From positions 248,001 to 312,000 of the forward strand of contig JAJFIA010000010.1 in NCBI GenBank assembly GCA_021775255.1: a stretch of DNA of 64,000 nucleotides. The letters are read 5' to 3'. Position 1 is the first letter of the stretch, and the number at the start of each line of letters is the position of its first letter. Positions 54,365-64,000 of this stretch are shown here, piece by piece. This stretch comes from Roseovarius sp. GTDB taxonomy: Bacteria; Pseudomonadota; Alphaproteobacteria; Rhodobacterales; Rhodobacteraceae. The position numbers were made by a program, and so were the translations under genes. The notes beneath the pieces are model-generated. The model saw nothing but the letters and a program-made list of their open reading frames with translations. It made no database searches and was not told the DNA's origin.

Positions 54365-57217
54365 ATGCCTTTCGCACCAACAGATTATTTGCCCTATGAT
54401 TTTGCCAACCGGCGCCATATCGGCCCCTCAGCCGAGGAAATGGCCGGGATGCTTGAGGTTCTGGGCGTGGACAGTCTTGATCAACTGATTGATCAGACGG
54501 TGCCCGATACCATCAGGCAACGTGAGCCGCTTGACTGGGGCGCGCCGATGTCTGAGCGTGAATTGCTTTGGTATATGCGTCAGGTGGCCAAGAAGAACAA
54601 GGTGTTCACCTCGATGATCGGGCAGGGCTATTATGGCACCGTGACGCCACCCGCAATTCAGCGCAATATTCTGGAAAACCCGGCGTGGTATACATCATAC
54701 ACGCCGTATCAGCCTGAGATTAGCCAGGGCCGGCTTGAGGCGCTGTTGAATTTCCAGACCATGGTTTGTGATCTGACGGGGCTTGAGATCGCCAATGCCT
54801 CGTTGCTGGATGAGGCCACGGCGGCGGCCGAAGCGGTGACAATGGCCGAGCGCATCTCGAAATCCAAGTCGAAAGCCGTATTCGTCGATGAAAACTGTCA
54901 CCCGCAGAATATCGCCGTGATCCGGACCCGTTGTGCGCCGCTGGATATTGAGGTGTTGGTTGGCAACCCCGACAGTGATCTGAAGCCGGATGAGGTGTTT
55001 GGCGCGGTGTTTCAGTATCCTGGCACCAATGGCCATATCCGCGATTTCACCGGCCCTATTGAAGCCCTGCACGCGGCCGGGGCCATTGGCATCGTGATTG
55101 CCGACCCGCTGGCGCTGACCGTTTTGAAAGAGCCCGGAGCCATGGGTGCGGATATCGCTGTGGGTTCGACCCAGCGGTTTGGTGTGCCGATGGGATATGG
55201 CGGGCCGCACGCGGCATATCTGGCGTGCCGGGATCAGTATAAGCGCAACATGCCGGGGCGGATTGTGGGCGTGTCGATCGATGCGCGCGGCAACCGGGCG
55301 TATAGGCTTTCCCTGCAAACCCGCGAACAGCATATCCGCCGCGAAAAGGCCACATCGAATGTCTGTACCGCGCAAGCCTTGCTGGCGGTCATGGCCGGGT
55401 TTTATGCGGTTTTCCACGGGCCTGAGGGGCTTAAGGCGATTGCGCAAAGAGTGCACCGCAAGACCGTGCGCGCCGCACGCGGGCTGGAGTTGGCGGGCTA
55501 TAAGATCGAGCCGGAGAATTATTTTGATACCATCACCGTTGATGTCGGCCCGATGCAGGGGGTGATCCTCAAGGCCGCGCGGGATCAACGCATCAATCTG
55601 CGCAAGATCGGCAAAACCAAACTGGGGATTTCACTGGATGAAACCACCCGCACCGATACGCTTTACCGTTTGTGGCGCGCCTTTGGCATCACCACCGGGG
55701 TTGAGGTCAACCGCTCGGAATACCGGCTGGGCGACGGCATGACCCGTGAAAGCGAATACCTCACCCATCCGGTGTTTCACATGAACCGGGCCGAGACCGA
55801 GATGATGCGCTACATGCGTCGCTTGTCGGATCGTGATCTGGCGCTGGACCGGGCGATGATCCCTTTGGGGAGCTGCACCATGAAGCTGAATGCCGCCGCC
55901 GAAATGATGCCAATCACCTGGCCGGAATTTGCCCAGCCACATCCGCATGCGCCCAAAGAGCAAATGCAGGGATATGCGCAACTGATTGAGGATCTCTGCG
56001 ATAAGCTGTGCCAGATCACCGGTTATGACGCCATGTCGATGCAGCCCAATTCGGGTGCGCAGGGCGAATATGCCGGGCTTCTGGCGATTGCCGGCTATCA
56101 CCACGCCAATGGCGATGATCAGCGCAAGGTTTGCCTGATCCCAACCTCGGCACACGGCACCAACCCGGCTTCGGCACAGATGGCGGGGATGAAGGTTGTG
56201 GTGGTGAAATCGCGCGAAAACGGCGATATTGACGTGGATGATTTCCGCGCCAAGGCCGAGGCGGCGGGCGATACGTTAGCGGCCTGCATGATCACCTATC
56301 CGTCGACTCACGGTGTATTTGAGCAAACCGTGCGCGAGATTTGTGAGATCACCCATCAACATGGCGGGCAGGTCTATATCGACGGGGCCAACCTCAATGC
56401 CATGATCGGGCTGGCACAACCCGGCGAAATTGGCGGCGATGTGAGCCATCTCAACCTGCATAAAACCTTCTGCATCCCGCATGGCGGCGGCGGCCCCGGC
56501 GTGGGCCCTATCGGCGTCAAGGCGCATCTTCAGCCGCATCTGCCGGGGAATCCGATGGATGTGCAGGGCGCGGGGCCGGTCGCGGCGGCGAATTTCGGCT
56601 CGGCTTCGATCCTGCCGATCTCATGGGCCTATATCCTGATGATGGGCGGCGCGGGGCTGACGCAGGCGACAAAAGTGGCGATTTTGAATGGTAATTATAT
56701 CGCCGCGCGCCTCAAAGGTGCATTTGACATCCTTTATAAAGGCCCCGGCGGCCGGGTGGCGCATGAATGCATCATTGATACCCGCCCGTTTGAGGATAGC
56801 GCCGGTGTGACGGTGGATGACATTGCCAAGCGCCTGATTGACAACGGTTTTCACGCGCCGACCATGAGCTGGCCGGTGGCGGGTACGCTGATGGTAGAGC
56901 CCACCGAATCCGAAACCAAGGCCGAGCTGGACCGGTTTTGCGATGCGATGCTGGCGATCCGCGAGGAAATTCGCGACATCGAAGAGGGCCGGATTGACGC
57001 GGAAAACAACCCGCTGAAAAACGCGCCTCACACGGTGGAAGATCTGGTGGGCGATTGGGACAGGCCTTACAGCCGCGAGATGGGTTGTTATCCGCCCGGC
57101 GCTTTTAGGGTTGATAAATACTGGCCACCGGTCAATCGGGTGGACAATGTGTATGGTGACCGCCACTTGATCTGTTCTTGCCCACCCTTGTCGGACTATG
57201 CCGATGCGGCGGAATGA
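54365..57217 (+). CDS. gcvP: Glycine dehydrogenase (decarboxylating) P protein
   Basis: The PLP-dependent P protein decarboxylates glycine and loads the aminomethyl group on GcvH. The 950-residue single-chain form combines both halves. The PLP lysine lies in [18 protein letters not shown] near residue 700, and [13 protein letters not shown] and SEYTPYQxEISQGR-like [18 protein letters not shown] occur in the N-terminal half. I chose ATG 54365, eight bases after GGAG; GTG 54344 and ATG 54353 are in frame. A strong terminator follows. Confidence 0.95.
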   Translation: MPFAPTDYLPYDFANRRHIGPSAEEMAGMLEVLGVDSLDQLIDQTVPDTIRQREPLDWGAPMSERELLWYMRQVAKKNKVFTSMIGQGYYGTVTPPAIQRNILENPAWYTSYTPYQPEISQGRLEALLNFQTMVCDLTGLEIANASLLDEATAAAEAVTMAERISKSKSKAVFVDENCHPQNIAVIRTRCAPLDIEVLVGNPDSDLKPDEVFGAVFQYPGTNGHIRDFTGPIEALHAAGAIGIVIADPLALTVLKEPGAMGADIAVGSTQRFGVPMGYGGPHAAYLACRDQYKRNMPGRIVGVSIDARGNRAYRLSLQTREQHIRREKATSNVCTAQALLAVMAGFYAVFHGPEGLKAIAQRVHRKTVRAARGLELAGYKIEPENYFDTITVDVGPMQGVILKAARDQRINLRKIGKTKLGISLDETTRTDTLYRLWRAFGITTGVEVNRSEYRLGDGMTRESEYLTHPVFHMNRAETEMMRYMRRLSDRDLALDRAMIPLGSCTMKLNAAAEMMPITWPEFAQPHPHAPKEQMQGYAQLIEDLCDKLCQITGYDAMSMQPNSGAQGEYAGLLAIAGYHHANGDDQRKVCLIPTSAHGTNPASAQMAGMKVVVVKSRENGDIDVDDFRAKAEAAGDTLAACMITYPSTHGVFEQTVREICEITHQHGGQVYIDGANLNAMIGLAQPGEIGGDVSHLNLHKTFCIPHGGGGPGVGPIGVKAHLQPHLPGNPMDVQGAGPVAAANFGSASILPISWAYILMMGGAGLTQATKVAILNGNYIAARLKGAFDILYKGPGGRVAHECIIDTRPFEDSAGVTVDDIAKRLIDNGFHAPTMSWPVAGTLMVEPTESETKAELDRFCDAMLAIREEIRDIEEGRIDAENNPLKNAPHTVEDLVGDWDRPYSREMGCYPPGAFRVDKYWPPVNRVDNVYGDRHLICSCPPLSDYADAAE

Positions 57218-57240
57218 GGTTTGGCTCATCTGACGCCCGA

Positions 57241-57275
57241 GGCCCCGGATCATGGTCCGGGGCCTTTGGGTTTTG
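57241..57275 (+). terminator. Rho-independent terminator after gcvP
   Basis: GGCCCCGGA (57241-57249) pairs perfectly with TCCGGGGCC (57256-57264) and is followed by TTTGGGTTTT. It ends the gcvTHP operon. Confidence 0.85.
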
Positions 57276-57393
57276 GGGTTGAGTGGCAGATTAAAGCGTT
57301 TCGCCTCATTGCCGGATCACAACAATGAGGCAAAACGCATTAGTGATTGCCATTTTTCGTGACTCGTAGATATTTATCAAAATAGCCCCATAA

Positions 57394-59144
<1,751 letters not shown>

Positions 59145-59412
59145 CAGCTCAGAAATGGCAGAATCTTTTGGCTGTCATGCTGCCCGAATGGCATTTTTTC
59201 CAAAGTCCTTCATGCCAGACCCGTTTTTAAGGTTTTTCACGATACGCTTTGATGGGGCAACATGGTATTACCGGTTCCTGACAATTAGTCTTTAGAAGAA
59301 TATTACGGGCATCATACATGCATGTTGGGCGGTGGCCTTGAGCCGATTGCAGAGAATGAGCTTTGCCCCGCCCGGCATCCGGGTGGAAGGGCTGCCCCGC
59401 GAAGAGACAGCC
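59145..59412. other. Gap without recognised gene
   Basis: Between tmpB and the cspA terminator I see no open frame with a ribosome site, no structured RNA and no repeat. It is moderately AT-rich in its first half. Confidence 0.5.
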
Positions 59413-59443
59413 AAAAATGAAAAAGGGCCCCGTGATGGGGCCC
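59413..59443 (-). terminator. Rho-independent terminator of cspA
   Basis: On the minus strand GGGCCCC (59443-59437) pairs with GGGGCCC (59431-59425) around ATCACG, followed by TTTTTCATTTTT (59424-59413). It lies 25 bases after the cspA stop. Confidence 0.9.
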
Positions 59444-59467
59444 AATTCCGAATTCTGTTCGAGTGGC

Positions 59468-59674
59468 TTATGCCAGTACGATGTTTGACGCTGATTCGCG
59501 GCCGTCGCGGCCTGCTTCAATGTCAAATGTCACTTTCTGGTCGTCGGCCAGACCGGTCAGACCGGCGCGCTCAACTGCAGAAATGTGCACAAATACGTCT
59601 TTTCCGCCACCATCAGGTGCGATAAAGCCATAACCTTTGGTTGAATTAAACCATTTTACGGTGCCATTGGCCAT
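59468..59674 (-). CDS. cspA: Cold shock protein (CspA family)
   Basis: A 68-residue single-domain RNA/DNA-binding cold shock protein. RNP1 (KGYGFIAPD) and RNP2 (DVFVHISAV) are intact. GTAGGAGAAAACGG precedes the ATG. A possible promoter (TTGCAC, 18 bases, CACAAT on the minus strand around 59730-59700) lies close upstream, and a strong terminator follows. It is monocistronic. Confidence 0.94.
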   Translation of the reverse strand: MANGTVKWFNSTKGYGFIAPDGGGKDVFVHISAVERAGLTGLADDQKVTFDIEAGRDGRESASNIVLA

Positions 59675-59978
59675 CCGTTTTCTCCTACTTCATGCTACCC
59701 GCATTGTGCGGCAGCCCGGCTAGTCAGTGCAAGATCGAGTGTACTGAGCCTTGAAAGCAGCAGATGGTCGATAGTGGTAACGTCGCAAAGCTCGATATGA
59801 GGCAGTGTTTTCAAAAAATCAAGGAAAAAGAAGGATTGGGGGTGTATTGCTCAACCATTGGCAGCATCTTGCCATGGTTTTGCACCCTTGGGGGTACTGG
59901 CAGAGCCATTGCCCCCGCCCCCTGCTGTTGGTATCAGCGGGTCTTGCAAGAGTGATTATCCAGGCGGAGCAGAAAATC
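59675..59978. other. Intergenic region between divergent cspA and ettA
   Basis: It holds the cspA ribosome site and probable promoter on the minus strand. On the plus strand an open frame runs into ettA from 59805, but its residues are unlike any ABC-F N-terminus. No separate gene is supported. Confidence 0.5.
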
Positions 59979-61634
59979 ATGGCAACCTATCAATATGTCT
60001 ACCACATGCAGGGCGTCTCCAAGGCCTATCCGGGCGGCAAGAAATGTTTTGAAAATATCCACCTGAGCTTTCTGCCCGGGGTGAAAATCGGGGTTGTCGG
60101 TGTCAACGGCGCGGGCAAATCCACCTTGATGAAAATCATGGCCGGGCTGGACAAGGATTTCACCGGCGAGGCCTGGGCGGCGGAGGGCGCGCGCGTGGGC
60201 TACCTGCCGCAGGAACCGGCGCTGGATGAAAGCCTTGATGTGCGCGGCAACGTGATGCTCGGCGTGGCGGCAAAGCAGGCCAAGCTGGACCGCTTCAATG
60301 AGCTGGCAATGAATTATTCCGATGAAACAGCCGATGAGATGGCCGCCTTGCAGGATCAGATTGATGCGGAAAACCTGTGGGATCTGGATGCGCAGGTTGA
60401 TGTATCGCTTGAGGCGCTGCGCTGCCCGCCGGATGATGCGGCTGTCAGCTCGCTATCGGGCGGGGAACGCCGCCGCGTGGCGTTGTGCAAACTGCTGCTC
60501 GAGGCGCCTGATATGCTGCTTCTGGACGAGCCGACAAACCACCTTGATGCCGAAACCATCGCCTGGCTGCAACAGCATCTGATGGCCTATAAAGGCACCA
60601 TCCTGATCGTCACCCATGACCGTTATTTTCTCGATGACATCACCAGTTGGATCTTAGAGTTGGACCGGGGCAGGGGCCTCCCCTATGAGGGCAATTATTC
60701 CGCCTGGCTTGAGCAGAAAGCCAAGCGTCTGGCGCAGGAAAAGCGCGAGGATAAATCCCGACAAAATACCCTTGAGCGCGAACTGGAATGGATGCGTCAG
60801 GGGGCCAAGGCGCGCCAGGCCAAGCAAAAGGCCCGGATCAACGCCTATAATGAACTGGCCGGGCAATCCGAGCGGGAAAAACTTTCCCGGGCGCAGATCA
60901 TTATTCCCAACGGGCCGCGTCTGGGATCAAAGGTGATCGAGGTCAATGGGCTGGCCAAGCATCTGGGCGAAAAGCAACTGATTGAGGGGCTTGATTTCTC
61001 ATTGCCACCGGGGGGCATTGTGGGTGTCATCGGCCCCAATGGCGCGGGTAAATCGACGCTCTTTCGCATGCTCACCGGACAGTTGCAGCCCGATGCGGGC
61101 CAGATTGAATATGGTGATACGGTGAAGCTCAGCTATGTTGATCAGTCGCGCGATGATCTCAAGGATAACGAGACCGTATGGGAAGCCATTACCGGCGGGG
61201 CCGAGATAATTGAGCTGGGCGATGCGCAGGTCAATTCGCGGGCCTATTGCTCCTCTTTCAACTTCAGGGGGGGCGATCAGCAAAAAACCATGCAGCTTTT
61301 GTCGGGCGGTGAGCGTAACCGGGTGCATATGGCGCGGCTTTTGAAAGAGGGCGGGAATGTGCTTTTGCTGGATGAGCCGACCAATGATCTTGATGTTGAA
61401 ACATTGCGGGCACTGGAAGATGCGCTGGTGGATTTTGCCGGCTGTGCGGTGGTGATTTCACATGACCGGTTTTTTCTCGATCGTATCTGCACCCATATTC
61501 TGGCGTTTGAGGGCGATGCCCATGTGGAATGGTTTGAAGGTAATTTTGCGGATTACGAAGAAGATAAAAAACGCCGCCTGGGCGCGGATGCGTTGGAGCC
61601 GAAGCGTTTGAAATACAAGAAATTTGCGCGGTAA
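59979..61634 (+). CDS. ettA: Energy-dependent translational throttle EttA (ABC-F ATPase)
   Basis: A 551-residue ABC-F protein with two ATPase domains. First Walker A GVNGAGKST near residue 39 and signature LSGGERRRVALC; second Walker A GPNGAGKST near 350 and signature LSGGERNRVHMA. The interdomain arm (RREDKSRQNTLERELEWMR-like) and the start MATYQYVYHMQGVSKAYPGGK are typical of EttA. It binds the ribosomal E site and gates entry into elongation according to ADP/ATP. The ATG at 59979 is fixed by the family start; the upstream open frame is not family-like. Confidence 0.93.
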   Translation: MATYQYVYHMQGVSKAYPGGKKCFENIHLSFLPGVKIGVVGVNGAGKSTLMKIMAGLDKDFTGEAWAAEGARVGYLPQEPALDESLDVRGNVMLGVAAKQAKLDRFNELAMNYSDETADEMAALQDQIDAENLWDLDAQVDVSLEALRCPPDDAAVSSLSGGERRRVALCKLLLEAPDMLLLDEPTNHLDAETIAWLQQHLMAYKGTILIVTHDRYFLDDITSWILELDRGRGLPYEGNYSAWLEQKAKRLAQEKREDKSRQNTLERELEWMRQGAKARQAKQKARINAYNELAGQSEREKLSRAQIIIPNGPRLGSKVIEVNGLAKHLGEKQLIEGLDFSLPPGGIVGVIGPNGAGKSTLFRMLTGQLQPDAGQIEYGDTVKLSYVDQSRDDLKDNETVWEAITGGAEIIELGDAQVNSRAYCSSFNFRGGDQQKTMQLLSGGERNRVHMARLLKEGGNVLLLDEPTNDLDVETLRALEDALVDFAGCAVVISHDRFFLDRICTHILAFEGDAHVEWFEGNFADYEEDKKRRLGADALEPKRLKYKKFAR

Positions 61635-61647
61635 GGGATATGAGAAT

Positions 61648-62187
61648 TTACGCCGCTGCGTAATTTCCGTTCGCAATATCGCGATGAACCGATGAAAAAG
61701 GCCACTCTTCGGGGTGGTTAACAAGCCCGTGTTTTACCGGATTATACCAGCAATGCCGGATATGGGCATCGTAATCTGCTTTGTTGCGTATGTGGTGCTC
61801 CCAAAACCGACGCTGCCAGATGCCTGTCTCACGTTTGTTGAGCCGTAAGCCGGGCTTAAGCCCGGCATACCTCCCGCTTTGAACGGTTGGCAAAACGGGT
61901 GGCGGGCTGAAGCCCGCCCTACGCAAACTTATGGTGAAACGTGATTTGATCGATCCCCACCGGGTTGAAAAATCGGCATCCCCCTCAGGCAATGTCCAGA
62001 TCGCATGCATATGATCAGGCAATACCACCCAGGCGTTGATATGAAACGGCCTGTCTGCCCGTGTTGCCCGCACCGCCGCGCGCAAGCGCAGGATTTCATC
62101 TGTCAGCAACCGGCTGCCAGGCTCTGCCAGATTGACAGTGAAATATATGGTTGCACCAGAAATATGCGGGCGGATGTAATTGGACAT
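61648..62187 (-). CDS. REP-associated tyrosine transposase (RAYT)
   Basis: A Y1/HUH single-strand transposase-like protein of about 179 residues (start ATG 62187). The HUH motif is LPDHMHAIW (about 56-64) and the catalytic Tyr is in WYNPVKHGLV near the end; the RRFWEHHIRN segment is typical of RAYTs. RAYTs bind and cut REP palindromes. Unusually, about 24 residues between the central helix and the IWQRRFWEH motif are encoded by two REP palindromes placed in frame (61845-61922). A third REP lies just upstream of the start. The frame is intact, so it may be functional. Confidence 0.87.
   Translation of the reverse strand: MSNYIRPHISGATIYFTVNLAEPGSRLLTDEILRLRAAVRATRADRPFHINAWVVLPDHMHAIWTLPEGDADFSTRWGSIKSRFTISLRRAGFSPPPVLPTVQSGRYAGLKPGLRLNKRETGIWQRRFWEHHIRNKADYDAHIRHCWYNPVKHGLVNHPEEWPFSSVHRDIANGNYAAA
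61845..61866 (+). repeat. REP palindrome inside the RAYT gene (copy 1)
   Basis: GTAA followed by the perfect 18-base palindrome GCCGGGCTTAAGCCCGGC (61849-61866). The GTAA head and the palindrome are the same as in copy 3. On the coding strand it encodes YAGLKPGL in the RAYT. Confidence 0.8.
61901..61922 (-). repeat. REP palindrome inside the RAYT gene (copy 2)
   Basis: On the minus strand GTAG is followed by GGCGGGCTTCAGCCCGCC (61918-61901), the GTAG-headed form typical of REP sequences cut by RAYTs. It lies inverted relative to copy 1, 34 bases away, forming a REP pair; it encodes RAGFSPPP. Confidence 0.8.
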
Positions 62188-62221
62188 ATCCTTACCATGC
62201 TTCAAACATGGTTAAAAAATG

Positions 62222-62243
62222 GTAAGCCGGGCTTCAGCCCGGC
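62222..62243 (+). repeat. REP palindrome upstream of the RAYT gene (copy 3)
   Basis: GTAA followed by GCCGGGCTTCAGCCCGGC (62226-62243), arms of eight bases. It lies 35 bases before the RAYT ATG and 64 bases before the divergent flavoprotein gene. It differs from copy 1 at one base in the loop. Confidence 0.8.
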
Positions 62244-62307
62244 ACTGTTAGCCGTTTTTCCTTTATGTGACCTTGGATTAGGAAGCCCCCGGCCTTAGAA
62301 TATGTAA

Positions 62308-63483
62308 ATGAACCCGCAAACGCCCTTGTATTTTGACCTGATCATCATTGGCGCAGGCCCCGCAGGGGCGGCTGCTGCGATGACGGCGCGAAAAAACGCG
62401 CTGTCTGTGGCACTGATCGACAAGGCTGAATTCCCCCGTGACAAGCTCTGTGGCGGGCTGATTACCGGCCGAGCACGGGCGGCTTATCAACAGATTTTTG
62501 ACGAAAATATCAACCCCGATCTGTTTGAGGCGCGCCACAGGATCGGGTTTTTCATGAACGGCGAAGCCCTTGGCCCGCAGCAGGAAATGCCAGATGCGCA
62601 TCTGACCATGCGTTATGACATGGACCACAGCTTGCTGGCATTTGCCAGGACAGCCGGGGCTCATGCTTTCACGGGCCAACGGATTGAAGCTCTTGACCTC
62701 AAGGCCCGAAAGATCATGCTGAAATCGCGGCAAATCCTGGGCTTCACCGCTCTGATCGGGGCGGATGGGGTGAACAGCATGGTGGCGAAAGAGGTGCATG
62801 GCCGCGCTTTCAACCCTGCAAAAATTGGCTTCGCACTTGAGATTGAAGCACCGGCTACTGCCCCGGTTGATGAAAACTCTGCCCTGCGGATTGATTTCGA
62901 TGCCGCCGCCTGGGGTTATGGCTGGCATTTTCCCAAACATCGGGGCAACATGATCGGGATATGCGGGCTACAGGCAAGTAACCCCGATATGAAGCCCCGC
63001 CTGGCGGCATATCTGCAAAGGCTGGGCACCGGGGAAGAGGTGCCGGTCAAGGGGCATTTTCTGCCATTTGGCGACTTCCGGCAGAAACCGGGCCGGGATA
63101 ATATCCTGCTGGCGGGCGATGCCGCCGGGCTGGTTGATCCGGTTACCGGGGAGGGCATTGCTTATGCGCTGCAAAGCGGGCAGATGGCCGCGATGGCGGT
63201 ATATCGGGCCATAAGCGGCGGGAACCCGGGGGCGGCTTGCGGGCATTATGTCAAAGCACTGGCTCCGATCCACAGATCAATCCGCCTTGCCCGGTTCATC
63301 AGACCGGTTATTCATGCCAGGCATCTGCAGCCGTTTTTCAAAAAATCCTTTGCCGGATCGCGGCGATTAAAGCAGGAATATCTGCGTATGCTGTCCGGTG
63401 AGATTGAATATCCCCGGCTGATATGGCTCTTTGCTGCGCGCCTGCCGCGCGCGATATGGCGCCATTTTCGAGCTGTAGAGTAA
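62308..63483 (+). CDS. Geranylgeranyl-reductase-family flavoprotein
   Basis: A 391-residue FAD-dependent oxidoreductase. The FAD site is LIIIGAGPAGAAAAM at about residues 11-25, followed by KLCGGLIT (the PxxK-x-CGG motif of the geranylgeranyl reductase family) near 49, a GADGVNS segment near 150, and the second FAD motif LAGDAAGLVDPVTGEGIAYAL near 268. Members reduce prenyl chains of lipids or chlorophyll; the substrate here is unknown, and no bacteriochlorophyll genes are near. Confidence 0.85.
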   Translation: MNPQTPLYFDLIIIGAGPAGAAAAMTARKNALSVALIDKAEFPRDKLCGGLITGRARAAYQQIFDENINPDLFEARHRIGFFMNGEALGPQQEMPDAHLTMRYDMDHSLLAFARTAGAHAFTGQRIEALDLKARKIMLKSRQILGFTALIGADGVNSMVAKEVHGRAFNPAKIGFALEIEAPATAPVDENSALRIDFDAAAWGYGWHFPKHRGNMIGICGLQASNPDMKPRLAAYLQRLGTGEEVPVKGHFLPFGDFRQKPGRDNILLAGDAAGLVDPVTGEGIAYALQSGQMAAMAVYRAISGGNPGAACGHYVKALAPIHRSIRLARFIRPVIHARHLQPFFKKSFAGSRRLKQEYLRMLSGEIEYPRLIWLFAARLPRAIWRHFRAVE

Positions 63484-63569
63484 CACATCACATCTCTTCA
63501 CATCCCCTTAAGCAACACTGGACATATGACGGCCCGGATATAGCTTCAGTTGCAGAAGGGATTGCAACC

Positions 63570-63674
63570 ATGTCAAACAGATCGACACTCAAACAACCGA
63601 TCAAGCCCGGGCCACAATCACATTGGACGCCCCGCCCCCTGCCTTACCGGTTTACCGACTGGGCAATGATTTAG
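63570..63674 (+). CDS. Possible 34-residue small protein
   Basis: An ATG at 63570, nine bases after AGAAGGGA, opens a 34-residue frame ending TDWAMI-stop. It is polar and basic in the first half and aromatic and proline-rich in the second (WTPRPLPYRF). It lies 87 bases after the flavoprotein gene and before the converging EAL gene. Not recognised; support is only the ribosome site and composition. Confidence 0.3.
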   Translation: MSNRSTLKQPIKPGPQSHWTPRPLPYRFTDWAMI

Positions 63675-63691
63675 CGCCTGGTTTCTGGCTC

Positions 63692-64000
63692 TTAACCAGA
63701 GCCGAGATTTGGCAGGGCTGTGGGGGTGGTAACGTCAGCCTGCTCAAACTCAAGCGGGTCATCCGGGGTTTTATGGGTCGCAAGCCAGCCAAGCAGATCG
63801 GCAAGCGGCATCGGGCGGGCAAGGCCGTAGCCCTGAATCAGCGGGCAGCGGGCCTTTCGCAAAAGATCAAGCTGACACTGGGTTTCAACACCTTCCGCCA
63901 CGATATCAACCCCAAGTTTGCGGCACAACCAGATGATCGAGCGCACAATTACCCGATTGCGTGGATCATTATCCAGCCGAGAAATCATCGAGCGATCAAG
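63692..64000 (-). CDS. EAL-domain protein, C-terminal part (cut by window edge)
   Basis: The C-terminal part of an EAL domain, the fold of cyclic-di-GMP phosphodiesterases. LDRSMISRLDNDPRNRVIVRSII leads to DIVAEGVETQCQLDLL, with the conserved E of VAEGVET, and then CPLIQGYGLARPMPL. The frame is open to the window edge at 64000; the ATG at 63988 is an internal Met. The upstream domains (GGDEF, PAS or sensor) are outside the window, so the overall role cannot be told. Confidence 0.88.
   Translation of the reverse strand, partial: LDRSMISRLDNDPRNRVIVRSIIWLCRKLGVDIVAEGVETQCQLDLLRKARCPLIQGYGLARPMPLADLLGWLATHKTPDDPLEFEQADVTTPTALPNLGSG

Noticed and set aside
59805-59978. N-terminal extension of EttA by 58 residues.
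   Set aside because: The family starts at MATYQYVY; the extension has no family likeness and lies in the intergenic region.

Overview
This window looks like chromosomal DNA of an alphaproteobacterium of the order Rhodobacterales (Roseobacter group). The reasons are the gene order folK-rpoZ-rsh-DUF2062-pdxJ-acpS, a DUF2585 protein, GC-rich coding DNA with frequent GTG/TTG starts and 4-base ATGA overlaps, a tandem glycine riboswitch before gcvTHP, and pathways typical of marine roseobacters (phosphonates, threonate/erythronate, liv-type ABC importers). The assignment is inferred from gene content and not from a phylogeny.

Layout. 1-5.4 kb: an orphan Tat-type exported protein, rsmE with a small membrane protein, divergent ubiA, and an OmpA-family envelope protein with a coiled-coil partner. 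5.4-12.4 kb: a NYN nuclease and the housekeeping run folK, rpoZ, rsh, DUF2062, pdxJ, a membrane protein and acpS; a 47-codon LysE-exporter remnant overlaps the acpS start. 12.4-19.1 kb: nudC, a CpdB-like phosphatase, the 4.5S SRP RNA and a livHMGF permease/ATPase set without a binding protein. 19.1-19.95 kb: decayed DNA with a frameshifted IS5-type transposase fragment and the tail of a lost membrane protein.

19.95-25.9 kb: a membrane-anchored protein whose C-terminus resembles part of an RND pump, then otnK-otnC-otnI-ltnD-denD, a complete set for L-threonate and D-erythronate breakdown. 26-35.2 kb: an oxidoreductase and a RidA protein, then a seven-gene operon made of a NMT1/THI5-type ABC importer, a 5'-nucleotidase-like phosphatase, a creatininase-family hydrolase, a cytosine-deaminase-like amidohydrolase and an FAD oxidase. 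It looks like an uptake and degradation route for a nitrogen heterocycle; the substrate cannot be read from sequence. 35.2-37.1 kb: an AT-rich accessory patch with a lone ParB-like protein and a Phd-Doc toxin-antitoxin pair.

37.1-51.9 kb: an HpcH/HpaI aldolase, an SDR, DUF2585, a DMT transporter, a BRCT protein in AT-rich DNA, leuA preceded by an undeclared leucine leader peptide and competing hairpins, a 19-repeat MORN protein, nadE, an esterase, a Tat-exported metallo-beta-lactamase-fold protein, gltX, an MFS transporter and a gamma-glutamylcyclotransferase-like gene without a normal start codon. 52-57.3 kb: an Rrf2 regulator, a glycine riboswitch and gcvT-gcvH-gcvP. 57.4-64 kb: a tmpA-tmpB phosphonate pair, cspA, an EttA-type ABC-F ATPase, a REP-associated transposase with REP palindromes inside and beside it, a geranylgeranyl-reductase-type flavoprotein and the end of an EAL-domain gene cut by the window edge.

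The items most worth a second look are the leuL-type attenuator, the REP pair embedded in frame in its own transposase gene, the heterocycle operon, the RND-like hybrid protein, the BRCT gene overlapping a small membrane ORF, and the TmpA homologue without the usual zinc cysteines. I saw no tRNA, rRNA or CRISPR array.
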